This document shows positions 52,265-60,189 of a stretch of 64,000 bases of DNA, one piece after another. The number at the start of each line of letters is the position of its first letter. The first letter of the stretch is position 1. The DNA lies in assembly GCA_002429245.1 (NCBI GenBank), contig DIZA01000005.1:14482-78481 (forward strand), given 5' to 3'. This DNA is from Candidatus Saccharibacteria bacterium UBA6040. GTDB taxonomy: Bacteria > Patescibacteriota > Saccharimonadia > Saccharimonadales > Saccharimonadaceae. A program made the position numbers and the translations under genes. The notes beneath the pieces were generated by a model, which saw only the letters and a list, made by a program, of their open reading frames with translations, was not told where the DNA came from and did not search any database.

Positions 52265-52933
52265 ATGAGTGTCTATAGCAATATAGAAATAGAGGAAGCA
52301 ATCAAGGATGGTCACATTATTTTCCATCCTTACAAGCCAGAACATATTAACGGAAGTAGCGTTGATGTGACACTTGGCGAATGGTTTTACCGAACCGATC
52401 GCAAGAGTCCCGAAACAGTCTATAACCCTTTTGACAAGATCGAAGTTGATCGTTATTTCGGCGACCCACAAAAGGCAATCACTCACGCCGAATGGTGTAC
52501 ACAAACAGGCAATAAGCCTCTCGCCAACATTCCCATTGATCATCCCGTTATTGTCCTTGAACCAGGTGAGCGTATCCTTGCGCATACCAAAGAGTTCATC
52601 GGCATTCTTCCCCCAGGAACGACCAGCATGCAATCACGCAGCACATGGGGCCGAAACGGTGTTGCAGTCTGTTTTGACGCCGGCTGGGGCGATCCTGGTT
52701 ACGTGAATCGTTGGACACTTGAAATTTATAACTTGAACCAGCGGCACAGCATCGTATTGCCTGTAGGCGAGCGTATTGCGCAGATCGTCTTCATGCACAC
52801 AGGCGAAGTTCGCGGCAGTTATGAGAACCTCAGCGGTAAGTACGCAGCAGGAACGGACGTCACGGAACTTGAAAAGGCCTGGACTCCAGAACAAATGCTT
52901 CCCCGTGCATACAAAGACAAGCGAGCTACCTAG
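52265..52933 (+). CDS. dcd: dCTP deaminase
   Basis: The protein of 222 aa has the dUTPase-like fold with INGSSVDVTLG, MQSRSTWGRNGV, DPGYVNRWTLEIYN (catalytic Glu) and GERIAQIVF. It converts dCTP to dUTP, or to dUMP in bifunctional members, feeding thymidylate synthesis. The ATG at 52265 has GGGGAG upstream and is preferred over a frame starting at 52238. The stop shares one base with the tmk start. Confidence 0.92.
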   Translation: MSVYSNIEIEEAIKDGHIIFHPYKPEHINGSSVDVTLGEWFYRTDRKSPETVYNPFDKIEVDRYFGDPQKAITHAEWCTQTGNKPLANIPIDHPVIVLEPGERILAHTKEFIGILPPGTTSMQSRSTWGRNGVAVCFDAGWGDPGYVNRWTLEIYNLNQRHSIVLPVGERIAQIVFMHTGEVRGSYENLSGKYAAGTDVTELEKAWTPEQMLPRAYKDKRAT

Positions 52934-53601
52934 TGGGATTTTTTCTTGCAATCGAAGGTGGTGACGGATCAGGTAAGGGAACGCAGACAAAAATCCTGAC
53001 AACATACTTACAGAGTATCGGAAAAAATGTACACACCGTTGCATTTCCAAGGCACGGTGAGTTTTCGTCGTATTACGCCGATCAATATCTTAACGGTGTA
53101 TATGGCGGCGTTAATGATGTTCATGCAGACCTCGCCAGCCTTCCATATGCGTTTGATCGTTTTGCTGCCAGTAAAGAAATTCGTGATGTGATTGAAGACC
53201 CAAACGGGTTCGTTATTGCCGACCGCTATGTCGCCTCGAACCTGGCGCATCAAGGAACAAAGTTTAGTAATGAAAAAGAGCGCATCGCTTATTACGAGCG
53301 CATGATGAAAACCGAATACGAAGTACTTGGGATTCCTGTACCGGACATTAATATTATCTTGCTTGTTCCGTCAGAAGTTTCACAAAAGAATATCGATAAA
53401 AAAGAAGACCGTTCGTATACCACTTTGAAACGTGATATTCACGAGGCCGATGCAAACCACCTTGATAAAGCAAAGGCAAACTACGAAGAACTAGCTCGAC
53501 TGTATCCGGATAAGTTTAAAGCGATTGATTGTATGGGGAAAGACGGCGAGATGCGTTCAATTGAGGATATTCAGCAGGATATCCAAAAACTACTTCTTTA
53601 G
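52933..53601 (+). CDS. tmk: Thymidylate kinase
   Basis: The 222-aa protein has the P-loop EGGDGSGKGTQ, the DRF-type lid and ADRYVASNLAHQG signature. It phosphorylates dTMP to dTDP. The GTG start overlaps the dcd stop by one base, indicating coupled translation. Its end overlaps a convergent gene by 12 bases. Confidence 0.94.
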   Translation: MGFFLAIEGGDGSGKGTQTKILTTYLQSIGKNVHTVAFPRHGEFSSYYADQYLNGVYGGVNDVHADLASLPYAFDRFAASKEIRDVIEDPNGFVIADRYVASNLAHQGTKFSNEKERIAYYERMMKTEYEVLGIPVPDINIILLVPSEVSQKNIDKKEDRSYTTLKRDIHEADANHLDKAKANYEELARLYPDKFKAIDCMGKDGEMRSIEDIQQDIQKLLL

Positions 53602-54618
53602 GATGTGCCCTGGATGTGCAGGGCCAAAGTAGGCAATGCCGTCATCTTCAACTGGCCCGATACTACGCATAGCGATTTTAGCCAGCATATCTTTCTTGGT
53701 TTGTTCCGTGTAGATCTCTTTATGACCGTAGATTGTCGTAGAATCTGGCACAAAGAACGGTTCTCGCGAATCCGCTTGAACTGCTTTCATAATGAACCCC
53801 TCGGCGCCACAATCTCGAATATGTTTCTCGGCATTTTCCCAAGGATCTTCGCCCTCTTTGACATGATTTTCAAGCATAAATTTGATGACGGCAGGGAAGC
53901 CTGATGCTTCATCAATTCTGATGCCAGCAATCTGACGCTCAACAATGTGTATCACGCCCGAACGGTCAGGAAGGACGATGCGACCAAAGTCTCGCTTGTA
54001 GCGAATAACAAATCCAGCAAGTGTTCGCGTGCCATCTTCATGGTAATTGAACTTCGGAACGATTGAGAGCGAGTGGTAGGGAAGTACCTTAGGATAAATA
54101 TCACCGCCACGTTCTTCAATTGCCTCCTCTGCATCACGTCGAAAAGCTTCAACGTACTCAAGTCGCTCACCATATGGGCTGGTCACTTTACCAACTTCAA
54201 AGTTTTTTACCGATGTTTCGATGGCGTAATCAAGAATCTCACCGATAAAAGCATCCCCGTAGACAACGTGGTTAATCTTTGCGTCAAGCTCTTCGCTCAC
54301 AGGTTCACGAAGTGTAAGCCATTCCGAGTATCCTTCGAAGTTTTTTAGTTTTCGACGTTCTTCACCAATCAAATAATCATCAGAGAGCATCCGTGCGAAA
54401 TCTGTAGGAATATCTTCAGGAGGGGTGTCAAATAGCTTATTAAATTCGCCATCGATATAGCGTTGGCGTTCTTTTAGCTGTTCATCAGCGAAAGGGTCAG
54501 CAGGCATAGCACCCCAAGGTCGATACCGGAGTGTCCCGTCGGTTGGTTCTCTAAAGGGTTCCACACGCTCGGGCGTATTCATTGGACGAAATGACTCTGC
54601 TGCTAAGTAACCGAACAT
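53590..54618 (-). CDS. Hypothetical protein
   Basis: This soluble protein of about 342 aa has no recognised domain. Notable segments are LPYHSLSIVPKFNYH, RTLAGFVIRYKRDFG and a histidine-ending tail (GPAHPGHILKK). Positions 54618 (ATG) and 54582 (ATG) are possible starts; a GTG at 54651 lies upstream of a TATAAT box and is rejected. It converges with tmk and overlaps it by 12 bases. Confidence 0.7.
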   Translation of the reverse strand: MFGYLAAESFRPMNTPERVEPFREPTDGTLRYRPWGAMPADPFADEQLKERQRYIDGEFNKLFDTPPEDIPTDFARMLSDDYLIGEERRKLKNFEGYSEWLTLREPVSEELDAKINHVVYGDAFIGEILDYAIETSVKNFEVGKVTSPYGERLEYVEAFRRDAEEAIEERGGDIYPKVLPYHSLSIVPKFNYHEDGTRTLAGFVIRYKRDFGRIVLPDRSGVIHIVERQIAGIRIDEASGFPAVIKFMLENHVKEGEDPWENAEKHIRDCGAEGFIMKAVQADSREPFFVPDSTTIYGHKEIYTEQTKKDMLAKIAMRSIGPVEDDGIAYFGPAHPGHILKK

Positions 54619-54677
54619 ATATAGAATATTATTATACCACGAATTGACCACTGAGTCTACTTACCCACAGAGGTGAA

Positions 54678-54709
54678 AAGAGCCTCGACCGAAAACGGCC
54701 AAGGCTCTT
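54678..54709 (-). terminator. Terminator of the GC-rich gene at 54801
   Basis: A 14-bp stem with two interior mismatches (54678-54691 with 54696-54709) is followed by TTTT on the - strand. Confidence 0.75.
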
Positions 54710-54732
54710 AATTGAGGATGAGAAAGGTGAGT

Positions 54733-54762
54733 GTGCGGGGTGTCGTCATTGACACCCCGCAC
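54733..54762. other. GC-rich perfect hairpin
   Basis: GTGCGGGGTGTC pairs with GACACCCCGCAC over 12 bp around a 6-nt loop, between the GC-rich gene and its terminator. No T tract follows, so it may stabilise the mRNA 3' end or bind a protein. Confidence 0.6.
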
Positions 54763-54800
54763 GCCCAGTCTAGGGGGGTTCCTGACTCCCCAGAGGGTGA

Positions 54801-55103
54801 CTACTCCTTCATCAGAAGGGTAGTGACCGCGTTCTTGTCGAACTTGATCGAACCTTCCAACTGGAAGAGCGCAGCCCTCAGCTCGTCGTAGAACTGCCCA
54901 TAGGACAGTCCCAAACTGCGGCCGAGTTCACCGATGTTGATGGTGTACCTGGCCATGCTCTTGTACTTCTCGCCGAGGGCGTAGTCCAGCGCAATCGCAC
55001 GAATGCGATGCGCCATCTCCTCAGTAATCTCGACATTCGGACGGATTTTGACCTCAGCGGCCTCAATCATCGTCACGGGTGCCGTACCGATAACAATACT
55101 CAC
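54801..55103 (-). CDS. GC-rich small protein with possible DNA- or RNA-binding fold
   Basis: The 100-aa protein has a helix pattern around GELGRSLGLSYGQFYDELRAAL that may be a helix-turn-helix, but no family is recognised. The GTG start has AGAGGAG upstream. Codon choice (CTC, CTG, GAG, AAG, GTC) is much richer in G and C than in neighbours. It is isolated, with two downstream hairpins. Confidence 0.68.
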   Translation of the reverse strand: MSIVIGTAPVTMIEAAEVKIRPNVEITEEMAHRIRAIALDYALGEKYKSMARYTINIGELGRSLGLSYGQFYDELRAALFQLEGSIKFDKNAVTTLLMKE

Positions 55104-55244
55104 GTTTCTCCTCTACTCAGGGTCCAGTCGGGTGAAAGGACAAGCCTTATATTACACTATTAGGACATATTATTCAATCTACGCCAATGGTAGCGGGTGA
55201 GTGCACACATGACACACTACAGCTAGCCCACCTCTTTAGAAACG

Positions 55245-55273
55245 TTGACTTATTTACCTACGACCTGTACAAT
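55245..55273 (+). promoter_or_regulatory. Promoter of rplJL
   Basis: TTGACT (55245-55250) and TACAAT (55268-55273) are separated by 17 bases. Confidence 0.75.
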
Positions 55274-55279
55274 GCAAGG

Positions 55280-55409
55280 TAAGACAACCAAAGACAGTGG
55301 CTGTGGACGTGCGAGCAATCAATCTGAAACTTAATGTGCTACCGAGGAATTGTAAATAAACATACATTTCATGAGTCTTTGGCAGTCCTGCGAGGTCCAA
55401 AGACTTTTT
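55280..55409 (+). promoter_or_regulatory. Ribosomal protein L10 leader with attenuator
   Basis: The leader of about 235 nt before rplJ contains GTCTTTGG (55375-55382) pairing with CCAAAGAC (55397-55404), followed by five T: an intrinsic terminator inside the leader. The upstream part (AAAGAC and GTGCGAGCAA, 55292-55320) could pair with it or bind L10. Attenuation by the L10-L7/L12 complex is known for L10 leaders; here it is inferred from layout. Confidence 0.65.
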
Positions 55410-55515
55410 GTTTTTAATACGACTTTGATTACAGGCCTGCCTGTCTAGATTTGATTAACAATTTGGCCGAATAAATCAATGTTAAATCCTATTTTTTTAG
55501 GGGAGATGTACATTT

Positions 55516-56040
55516 ATGGCGATTTCACGCGATAAAAAGAACACATTGGTTGCTGATATGAGCGAACTACTCGCAGCGTCTAAGATAACTGTATTTGCAA
55601 AATACGATGGTCTTAGTGTTGCCGACGTCCAGAAACTCCGAGCTGAAGCTCGTGAAGCTGGCGTTGTGATCAAGGTGATTAAAAACCGCCTCGTTCGTGT
55701 AGCGCTCTCAGATGTTGATACGTACAAGAATACTGACACCTCAACTCTTACCGGACAACTTCTCTACGCTATTAGCGCAGAAGACGAAGTTGCACCAGCG
55801 AAGATCCTGAATGCGTTTGCAAAAACGAATCCAGCCCTCGTTGTTGCCGGTGGGTTTTCAGGCGAAGGACTTCTTCTCAGCGCTGATGAAGTGAACGCAC
55901 TCGCAAGTCTTCCTAGTAAGTCACAACTTATTGGCGAAGTCATCGCAATGCTTCTTTCACCAGTTAATGACATCACTAACGCATTGTCGGGTAACCTACA
56001 TGCGCTTCTTGATGGCGTTGAAGCTAAAGCAACCAGTTAA
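55516..56040 (+). CDS. rplJ: 50S ribosomal protein L10
   Basis: The 174-aa protein has the L10 opening with a conserved KYDGLSVADVQKLRAEAREAG block, VIKNRLVRVAL and the late helical L7/L12-binding tail. It anchors L7/L12 on the ribosome stalk. GGGGAG lies ten bases before the ATG. A regulated leader precedes it. Confidence 0.96.
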   Translation: MAISRDKKNTLVADMSELLAASKITVFAKYDGLSVADVQKLRAEAREAGVVIKVIKNRLVRVALSDVDTYKNTDTSTLTGQLLYAISAEDEVAPAKILNAFAKTNPALVVAGGFSGEGLLLSADEVNALASLPSKSQLIGEVIAMLLSPVNDITNALSGNLHALLDGVEAKATS

Positions 56041-56084
56041 TTTTTACACAATATAATTTTTGAATAATACAAAGGAGTCATACA

Positions 56085-56459
56085 ATGGCTGATCTAAAGA
56101 AATTTGCAGAGACCCTCGTTGGTTTAACTGTACTTGAAGTAAACGAACTCAAGACTATCTTGAAAGACGAATACAACATCGAACCAGCAGCTGCTGCCGT
56201 AGCTGTTGCCGGACCTGCAGCTGAAGCTGCTCCCGCAGAAGACGCAAAGAGCGACTTCAACATCATCCTTAAGGATGCTGGTGCACAAAAAGTTGCTGTT
56301 ATTAAGGCCGTTAAAGACATTACTGGTCTTGGTCTTGGTGAAGCAAAAGCTTTGGTTGACGGTGTTCCATCAACAATCAAAGAAAAAGCTCCAAAAGAAG
56401 AAGCTGAAGCTGCTAAAAAGCAACTTGAAGAAGCTGGCGCAACCGTCGAGCTTAGCTAA
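56085..56459 (+). CDS. rplL: 50S ribosomal protein L7/L12
   Basis: The 124-aa protein has an N-terminal dimerisation domain, an Ala-rich hinge (about residues 38-55) and the C-terminal domain with FNIILKDAGAQKVAVIK and GLGLGEAKALVDGVP. It recruits translation factors. A AAGGAG Shine-Dalgarno site precedes the ATG, and a terminator follows. Confidence 0.97.
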   Translation: MADLKKFAETLVGLTVLEVNELKTILKDEYNIEPAAAAVAVAGPAAEAAPAEDAKSDFNIILKDAGAQKVAVIKAVKDITGLGLGEAKALVDGVPSTIKEKAPKEEAEAAKKQLEEAGATVELS

Positions 56460-56489
56460 TCAACATTCGGCCATTTTGAAAATCCTTTT

Positions 56490-56520
56490 ATACCGTCCTC
56501 GAAAGAGGGCGGTATTTTTG
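56490..56520 (+). terminator. Terminator after rplL
   Basis: ATACCGTCCTC pairs with GAGGGCGGTAT around a GAAA tetraloop, followed by T residues. Confidence 0.92.
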
Positions 56521-56589
56521 TTAAGCAAAATATACAACAATTCTGCAGTCACCCCAGAAAAAAGTGTGGATAAAGTCTCTGAAATTAAA

Positions 56590-56638
56590 AGCGCCCCGCC
56601 TCCAGCTGCAGGATTGCAGCGGAGACGGGGAGCACTTT
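56590..56638 (-). terminator. GC-rich terminator of the secreted-protein gene
   Basis: Read on the - strand, CTCCCCG, CTCC and CTGCA pair with TGCAG, GGAG and CGGGG in an imperfect stem of about 20 bp, followed by TTTT. Confidence 0.75.
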
Positions 56639-56653
56639 CACTAGAGGGATGGA

Positions 56654-57076
56654 TCAATGGAGCGTGTAGCTCGGGATCGCCTTCTTGGACTCCAGCTCCT
56701 GGCGGTGACGACGATTAATCGTCGCGACCGAGAACCAAAAAACCAAGACCGCAACAACGAGCCCCACAGCGATACTGATGAACAGCGCACGAATCGCGCT
56801 CTGTGCAGCAGCAAGCGCATCCTGAGTGCACGGGGCACTCACTTCACAACCGTCCAAGTTCAGCGGAACCGTCCCTTGGGGCGGAGCCACATCTCGCGAC
56901 GGGTCCTTCGGAGTCAGCGTCTGAACAGGGGCGGGCGGAGCTGTGCACGTAGCAGGGCTACATCCGACAGGGGCTCCGCCACCAGTTGCCGCCGAAGCGG
57001 AAACCGATGGAACGACAGCGAAGAACAAAATTGCGAACATCGCAACCAGTAGAACCTTGATGATATTGCGGCGCAT
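56654..57076 (-). CDS. GC-rich exported single-span membrane protein
   Basis: The 140-aa protein has a signal peptide (residues 1-29) and a proline-rich external part with four cysteines. A membrane segment (about residues 97-119) and a basic cytosolic tail follow. AGAGGAC precedes the ATG at 57076; a longer frame to 57160 has no support. The plan and codon bias resemble the protein at 20947-21348. Function unknown. Confidence 0.76.
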   Translation of the reverse strand: MRRNIIKVLLVAMFAILFFAVVPSVSASAATGGGAPVGCSPATCTAPPAPVQTLTPKDPSRDVAPPQGTVPLNLDGCEVSAPCTQDALAAAQSAIRALFISIAVGLVVAVLVFWFSVATINRRHRQELESKKAIPSYTLH

Positions 57077-57244
57077 TGTCCGCGTCCTCTCTAATAGTGA
57101 AAGTGTGCAAAGCCGGAGATCTTGGTCACCGGGATTGATTTTTACCAAAATCCACGGCAATTCACACTCTCAATCGACTTGTGCAGACATTATAGCATAA
57201 ACACAATGGAATGTCAATATACACTGTTGTCAACTGGATAAATA

Positions 57245-57273
57245 TTGACAACTTGACGGCATCTTGATATAAG
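57245..57273 (+). promoter_or_regulatory. Promoter of the gene at 57324
   Basis: TTGACA (57245-57250) and TATAAG (57268-57273) are separated by 17 bases; an AAAGGA Shine-Dalgarno-like site follows at 57305-57310. Confidence 0.65.
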
Positions 57274-57323
57274 TGAGTTATACCATTTCAAAAAACACAC
57301 AGATAAAGGAATTGCGAGTACCC

Positions 57324-57842
57324 ATGTCTGAACTACCAGAGAAACAAGTCAAGCGACTACACAGCTTGATCCAAGAAGCTGAAACAAACCTAGCAGCTGC
57401 TAAGGAACTTCTTATTAGTATCATCGGCGATGATGGTACTGTCATTACACCAAAATCAGGTACTAACGAAGAAGTCACAGGTAAAGTCGTCGAAGGAATC
57501 TTCGATGGTCAAAAAATGGCTGGCCCTGATGGTAAAGAATATCCCGTCCCTGCGAACTACGCGAGTAAGTCAAAGCTTGTTGAAGGCGATATCCTTAAAC
57601 TGACGATTGCTGACGACGGAAGCTTCATCTACAAGCAAATTGGTCCAATCGAACGTATCCAAATCATCGGAACACTCGTCCAACACGACGGTGCATACTA
57701 CGTTGAAGCAAACGGACGCGAATACCGCATCTTGCTTGCCAGCGTCACATACTTCCGTATCAACATGGGCGACCAAGTCACCATTATCGTTCCTGCAGAT
57801 AACCCAGAAGCGACCTGGGCTGCTGTTGAAGCTGCGCTTTAG
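57324..57842 (+). CDS. Hypothetical protein with coiled-coil N-terminus
   Basis: The 172-aa protein has an N-terminal helix (residues 5-33) and then a beta-rich part with VTGKVVEGIFDGQKM, LVEGDILKLTIADDGSF and VEANGREYRILLASVTYF. The two strand-rich segments resemble small OB- or barrel-like repeats. An upstream GTG at 57273 overlaps the -10 box, so the ATG at 57324 is chosen. Function is unknown. Confidence 0.75.
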   Translation: MSELPEKQVKRLHSLIQEAETNLAAAKELLISIIGDDGTVITPKSGTNEEVTGKVVEGIFDGQKMAGPDGKEYPVPANYASKSKLVEGDILKLTIADDGSFIYKQIGPIERIQIIGTLVQHDGAYYVEANGREYRILLASVTYFRINMGDQVTIIVPADNPEATWAAVEAAL

Positions 57843-57863
57843 CTCTTAAAAGCATATACCATT

Positions 57864-57888
57864 CCGCCCTCTGTGTAGGGCGGTTTTT
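57864..57888 (+). terminator. Terminator
   Basis: CCGCCCT pairs with AGGGCGG across a 6-nt loop and is followed by five T. Confidence 0.92.
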
Positions 57889-57970
57889 ATTGCAAAGTTT
57901 ATACGTAAGCAGTATAGTAGCCACATCACTGAGGTGAAAACAAACAGGGTGGGAAAAACGGGGAACAAAC

Positions 57971-58570
57971 ATGGCAAAACTTCATTTTAAGTATGGTGCG
58001 ATGAATAGCGGTAAAAGCGATACGCTTATTAAAACTGCCTACAATTACATCGAACGTGGGCTTTCAATCGTCACGATTAAGCCCAGTATTGATACAAAAG
58101 GGGATACGCGTATCGTTGCGCGCGGTGGCGCCGAACGAGACGTCGATATTATCGCGACACCGGATATGGATGTCCGTAAAGCCATTCAAGATTTCAAAAA
58201 ATCACAGGCGATCGAAACGCTATCTTGCGTGCTTATCGACGAAGCGCAGTTCTTGACGGCTGATCAAGTTGATCAACTCCTCTCGGTTGCCAAATCAGAT
58301 AACATTTCCGTCATTGCCTATGGATTACGGGCTGACTTTAAAACCGAACTATTCCCAGGCAGTAAACGACTCTTTGAAACAGCCGATAACATAGAAAAGC
58401 TCCCGACCATGTGTCGTTGTGGCAATCAAGCGGAATTCAATTGCCGGAAAGTTAATGGCAAATACGTTTTCGAAGGTCAACAGGTAGCCATCGATGGAGA
58501 ACAGGCCGTTACCTATGATTCACTATGTGGAACGTGCTACTTAACAGAGAAGGCGGCCGTTCATGCTTAA
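57971..58570 (+). CDS. tdk: Thymidine kinase
   Basis: The 199-aa protein has the P-loop GAMNSGKSDT, the VLIDEAQFL Walker B and a zinc-binding set (CRCGNQAEF and CGTCY). It phosphorylates thymidine for salvage, complementing the ThyX-like, dcd and tmk genes. A TATAGT box lies about 55 bases upstream. Confidence 0.95.
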   Translation: MAKLHFKYGAMNSGKSDTLIKTAYNYIERGLSIVTIKPSIDTKGDTRIVARGGAERDVDIIATPDMDVRKAIQDFKKSQAIETLSCVLIDEAQFLTADQVDQLLSVAKSDNISVIAYGLRADFKTELFPGSKRLFETADNIEKLPTMCRCGNQAEFNCRKVNGKYVFEGQQVAIDGEQAVTYDSLCGTCYLTEKAAVHA

Positions 58571-58633
58571 AAACACAACAAACTCGGTCTTTTATCTGCG
58601 TATACTAGAGATAGAAATTAGGGGAAAAAAGTA

Positions 58634-60163
58634 ATGGCCACGGCACTCTACCGGAAATATCGGAGCAAATCGCTTGACGAAGTCGTTGGGCAAAACCACA
58701 TCACCGATATTTTGATGCGAGCAATCAAAGCTGGCCGTATTTCTCACGCTTATTTATTAACAGGGCCTCGTGGCGTCGGGAAAACCTCCGTCGCGCGCAT
58801 TCTTGCACATGAAATCAATAACCTACCATATAGTGACGACTCAACTCACTTAGATATTATCGAGATCGATGCCGCTAGTAATAACGGTGTCGAAGATGTC
58901 CGTGATCTCCGCGAGAAAGTTCAAATCGCGCCAGTCTCTGCAGCCAAGAAAGTCTACATCATCGACGAAGTCCACATGCTTTCAAAGGCAGCCTTCAATG
59001 CATTACTGAAGACGCTTGAGGAACCGCCAGAACACATCGTCTTTATTCTTGCGACAACAGATGTTGATAAGCTACCGGCGACGATTATCAGTCGCACCCA
59101 GAGGTATGGCTTCCGCGCTATCAGCGAACCCGATGCGGTCAAACACCTCCGTCACATAGCAGACGAAGAAAAAATCATCATTGATGACGCGTCTCTCAAA
59201 CTCATCGCTCAACGTGGCGATGGCAGTTTCCGTGATAGCATCAGTTTGCTTGATCAGCTCGCTAGCCTCACCGACGACAAAAAAGGCATTACGCCAGACC
59301 TTATCGAAGCAACCCTCGGTCTTGCGCCAACCAAAGTCGTTGACGACATCCTGACGAGCGTCGAAGCACACGATGTCACCAAAGTCGCCGAACTATTAGA
59401 ACAAACCATAGCGGATGGCATCAGCTCCGTCACACTGACAGAGCAACTAACGCACACGATTCGCGACCAAATAGCGACCAAACCACACTTCCTCCCACTC
59501 CTCGACAGTCTGTTAGACGTCTCAAAAAGCAGCCACCCACAACTAAAGTTGCTAGCAACCCTCGGCGCAGCAGCACTAGAACACAAACCCTCAAAAACCG
59601 CCGCCCTAGCATCACCAGTCCTAGAAGTCACCGCAACTATAGCGGAGCTAAGTAAACTGGCGACAAAAGTGAAACCTGCCATGCCGGAAATTGTAGCGGA
59701 TGTTCCGGTTAAAGAAAAAGCTTCCTCGGCGATAGCATTGGCAGACCCTGCTGAAAGTCCTCTGGAACCCGAGTCAATCCCGGTACTGAAACAGAGAGAG
59801 ACCCGGAGTGAAGCGGGACTTGAAGCAGGGGCAGCTAATGATAGCGCCACTGGCGAAGCGAAAGAGTTTGATTGGGCTGCACTAGTAGAATACACTCGCG
59901 TCAACTACGTCGCCCTCTACAGCGTCCTATCGAAATGCGCCCACGAATTGATTGGAAACGACCTCACCTTGTACACAAACTCTGCATTTTATAAGAAAAA
60001 GCTAGACGACCAAAAATACAATACCCACCTCTATGAGTCCCTCAAAGCACTCGGTAGTTATCAACTCTTAGTCCACACCGTACCCACACCCCTTCCACCA
60101 AAGGATAGCCAGGCTGCGGCCGTAGCTGTTATTATGGGTGGAGGAGAAGAGGTCGCGATCTAA
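58634..60163 (+). CDS. dnaX: DNA polymerase III subunit gamma/tau
   Basis: The 509-aa clamp loader ATPase has Walker A GPRGVGKTS (residues 43-51), DEVHMLSKAAFNALLKTLEEPP and the SRTQRYGF sensor region. The four-cysteine zinc module that usually follows Walker A is absent (NNLPYSDDSTHLD in its place). A linker with repeated Ala, Glu and Pro (about 335-420) precedes the tau-like C-terminus. An AGGGG Shine-Dalgarno site is present. Confidence 0.95.
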   Translation: MATALYRKYRSKSLDEVVGQNHITDILMRAIKAGRISHAYLLTGPRGVGKTSVARILAHEINNLPYSDDSTHLDIIEIDAASNNGVEDVRDLREKVQIAPVSAAKKVYIIDEVHMLSKAAFNALLKTLEEPPEHIVFILATTDVDKLPATIISRTQRYGFRAISEPDAVKHLRHIADEEKIIIDDASLKLIAQRGDGSFRDSISLLDQLASLTDDKKGITPDLIEATLGLAPTKVVDDILTSVEAHDVTKVAELLEQTIADGISSVTLTEQLTHTIRDQIATKPHFLPLLDSLLDVSKSSHPQLKLLATLGAAALEHKPSKTAALASPVLEVTATIAELSKLATKVKPAMPEIVADVPVKEKASSAIALADPAESPLEPESIPVLKQRETRSEAGLEAGAANDSATGEAKEFDWAALVEYTRVNYVALYSVLSKCAHELIGNDLTLYTNSAFYKKKLDDQKYNTHLYESLKALGSYQLLVHTVPTPLPPKDSQAAAVAVIMGGGEEVAI

Positions 60164-60189
60164 CCGAGCGCCCTCAAACGTGAGTTGTT

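Noticed and set aside
59254..59904. 216-aa open frame on the - strand
   Set aside because: It is the shadow of the dnaX linker region, with no motifs or ribosome site.
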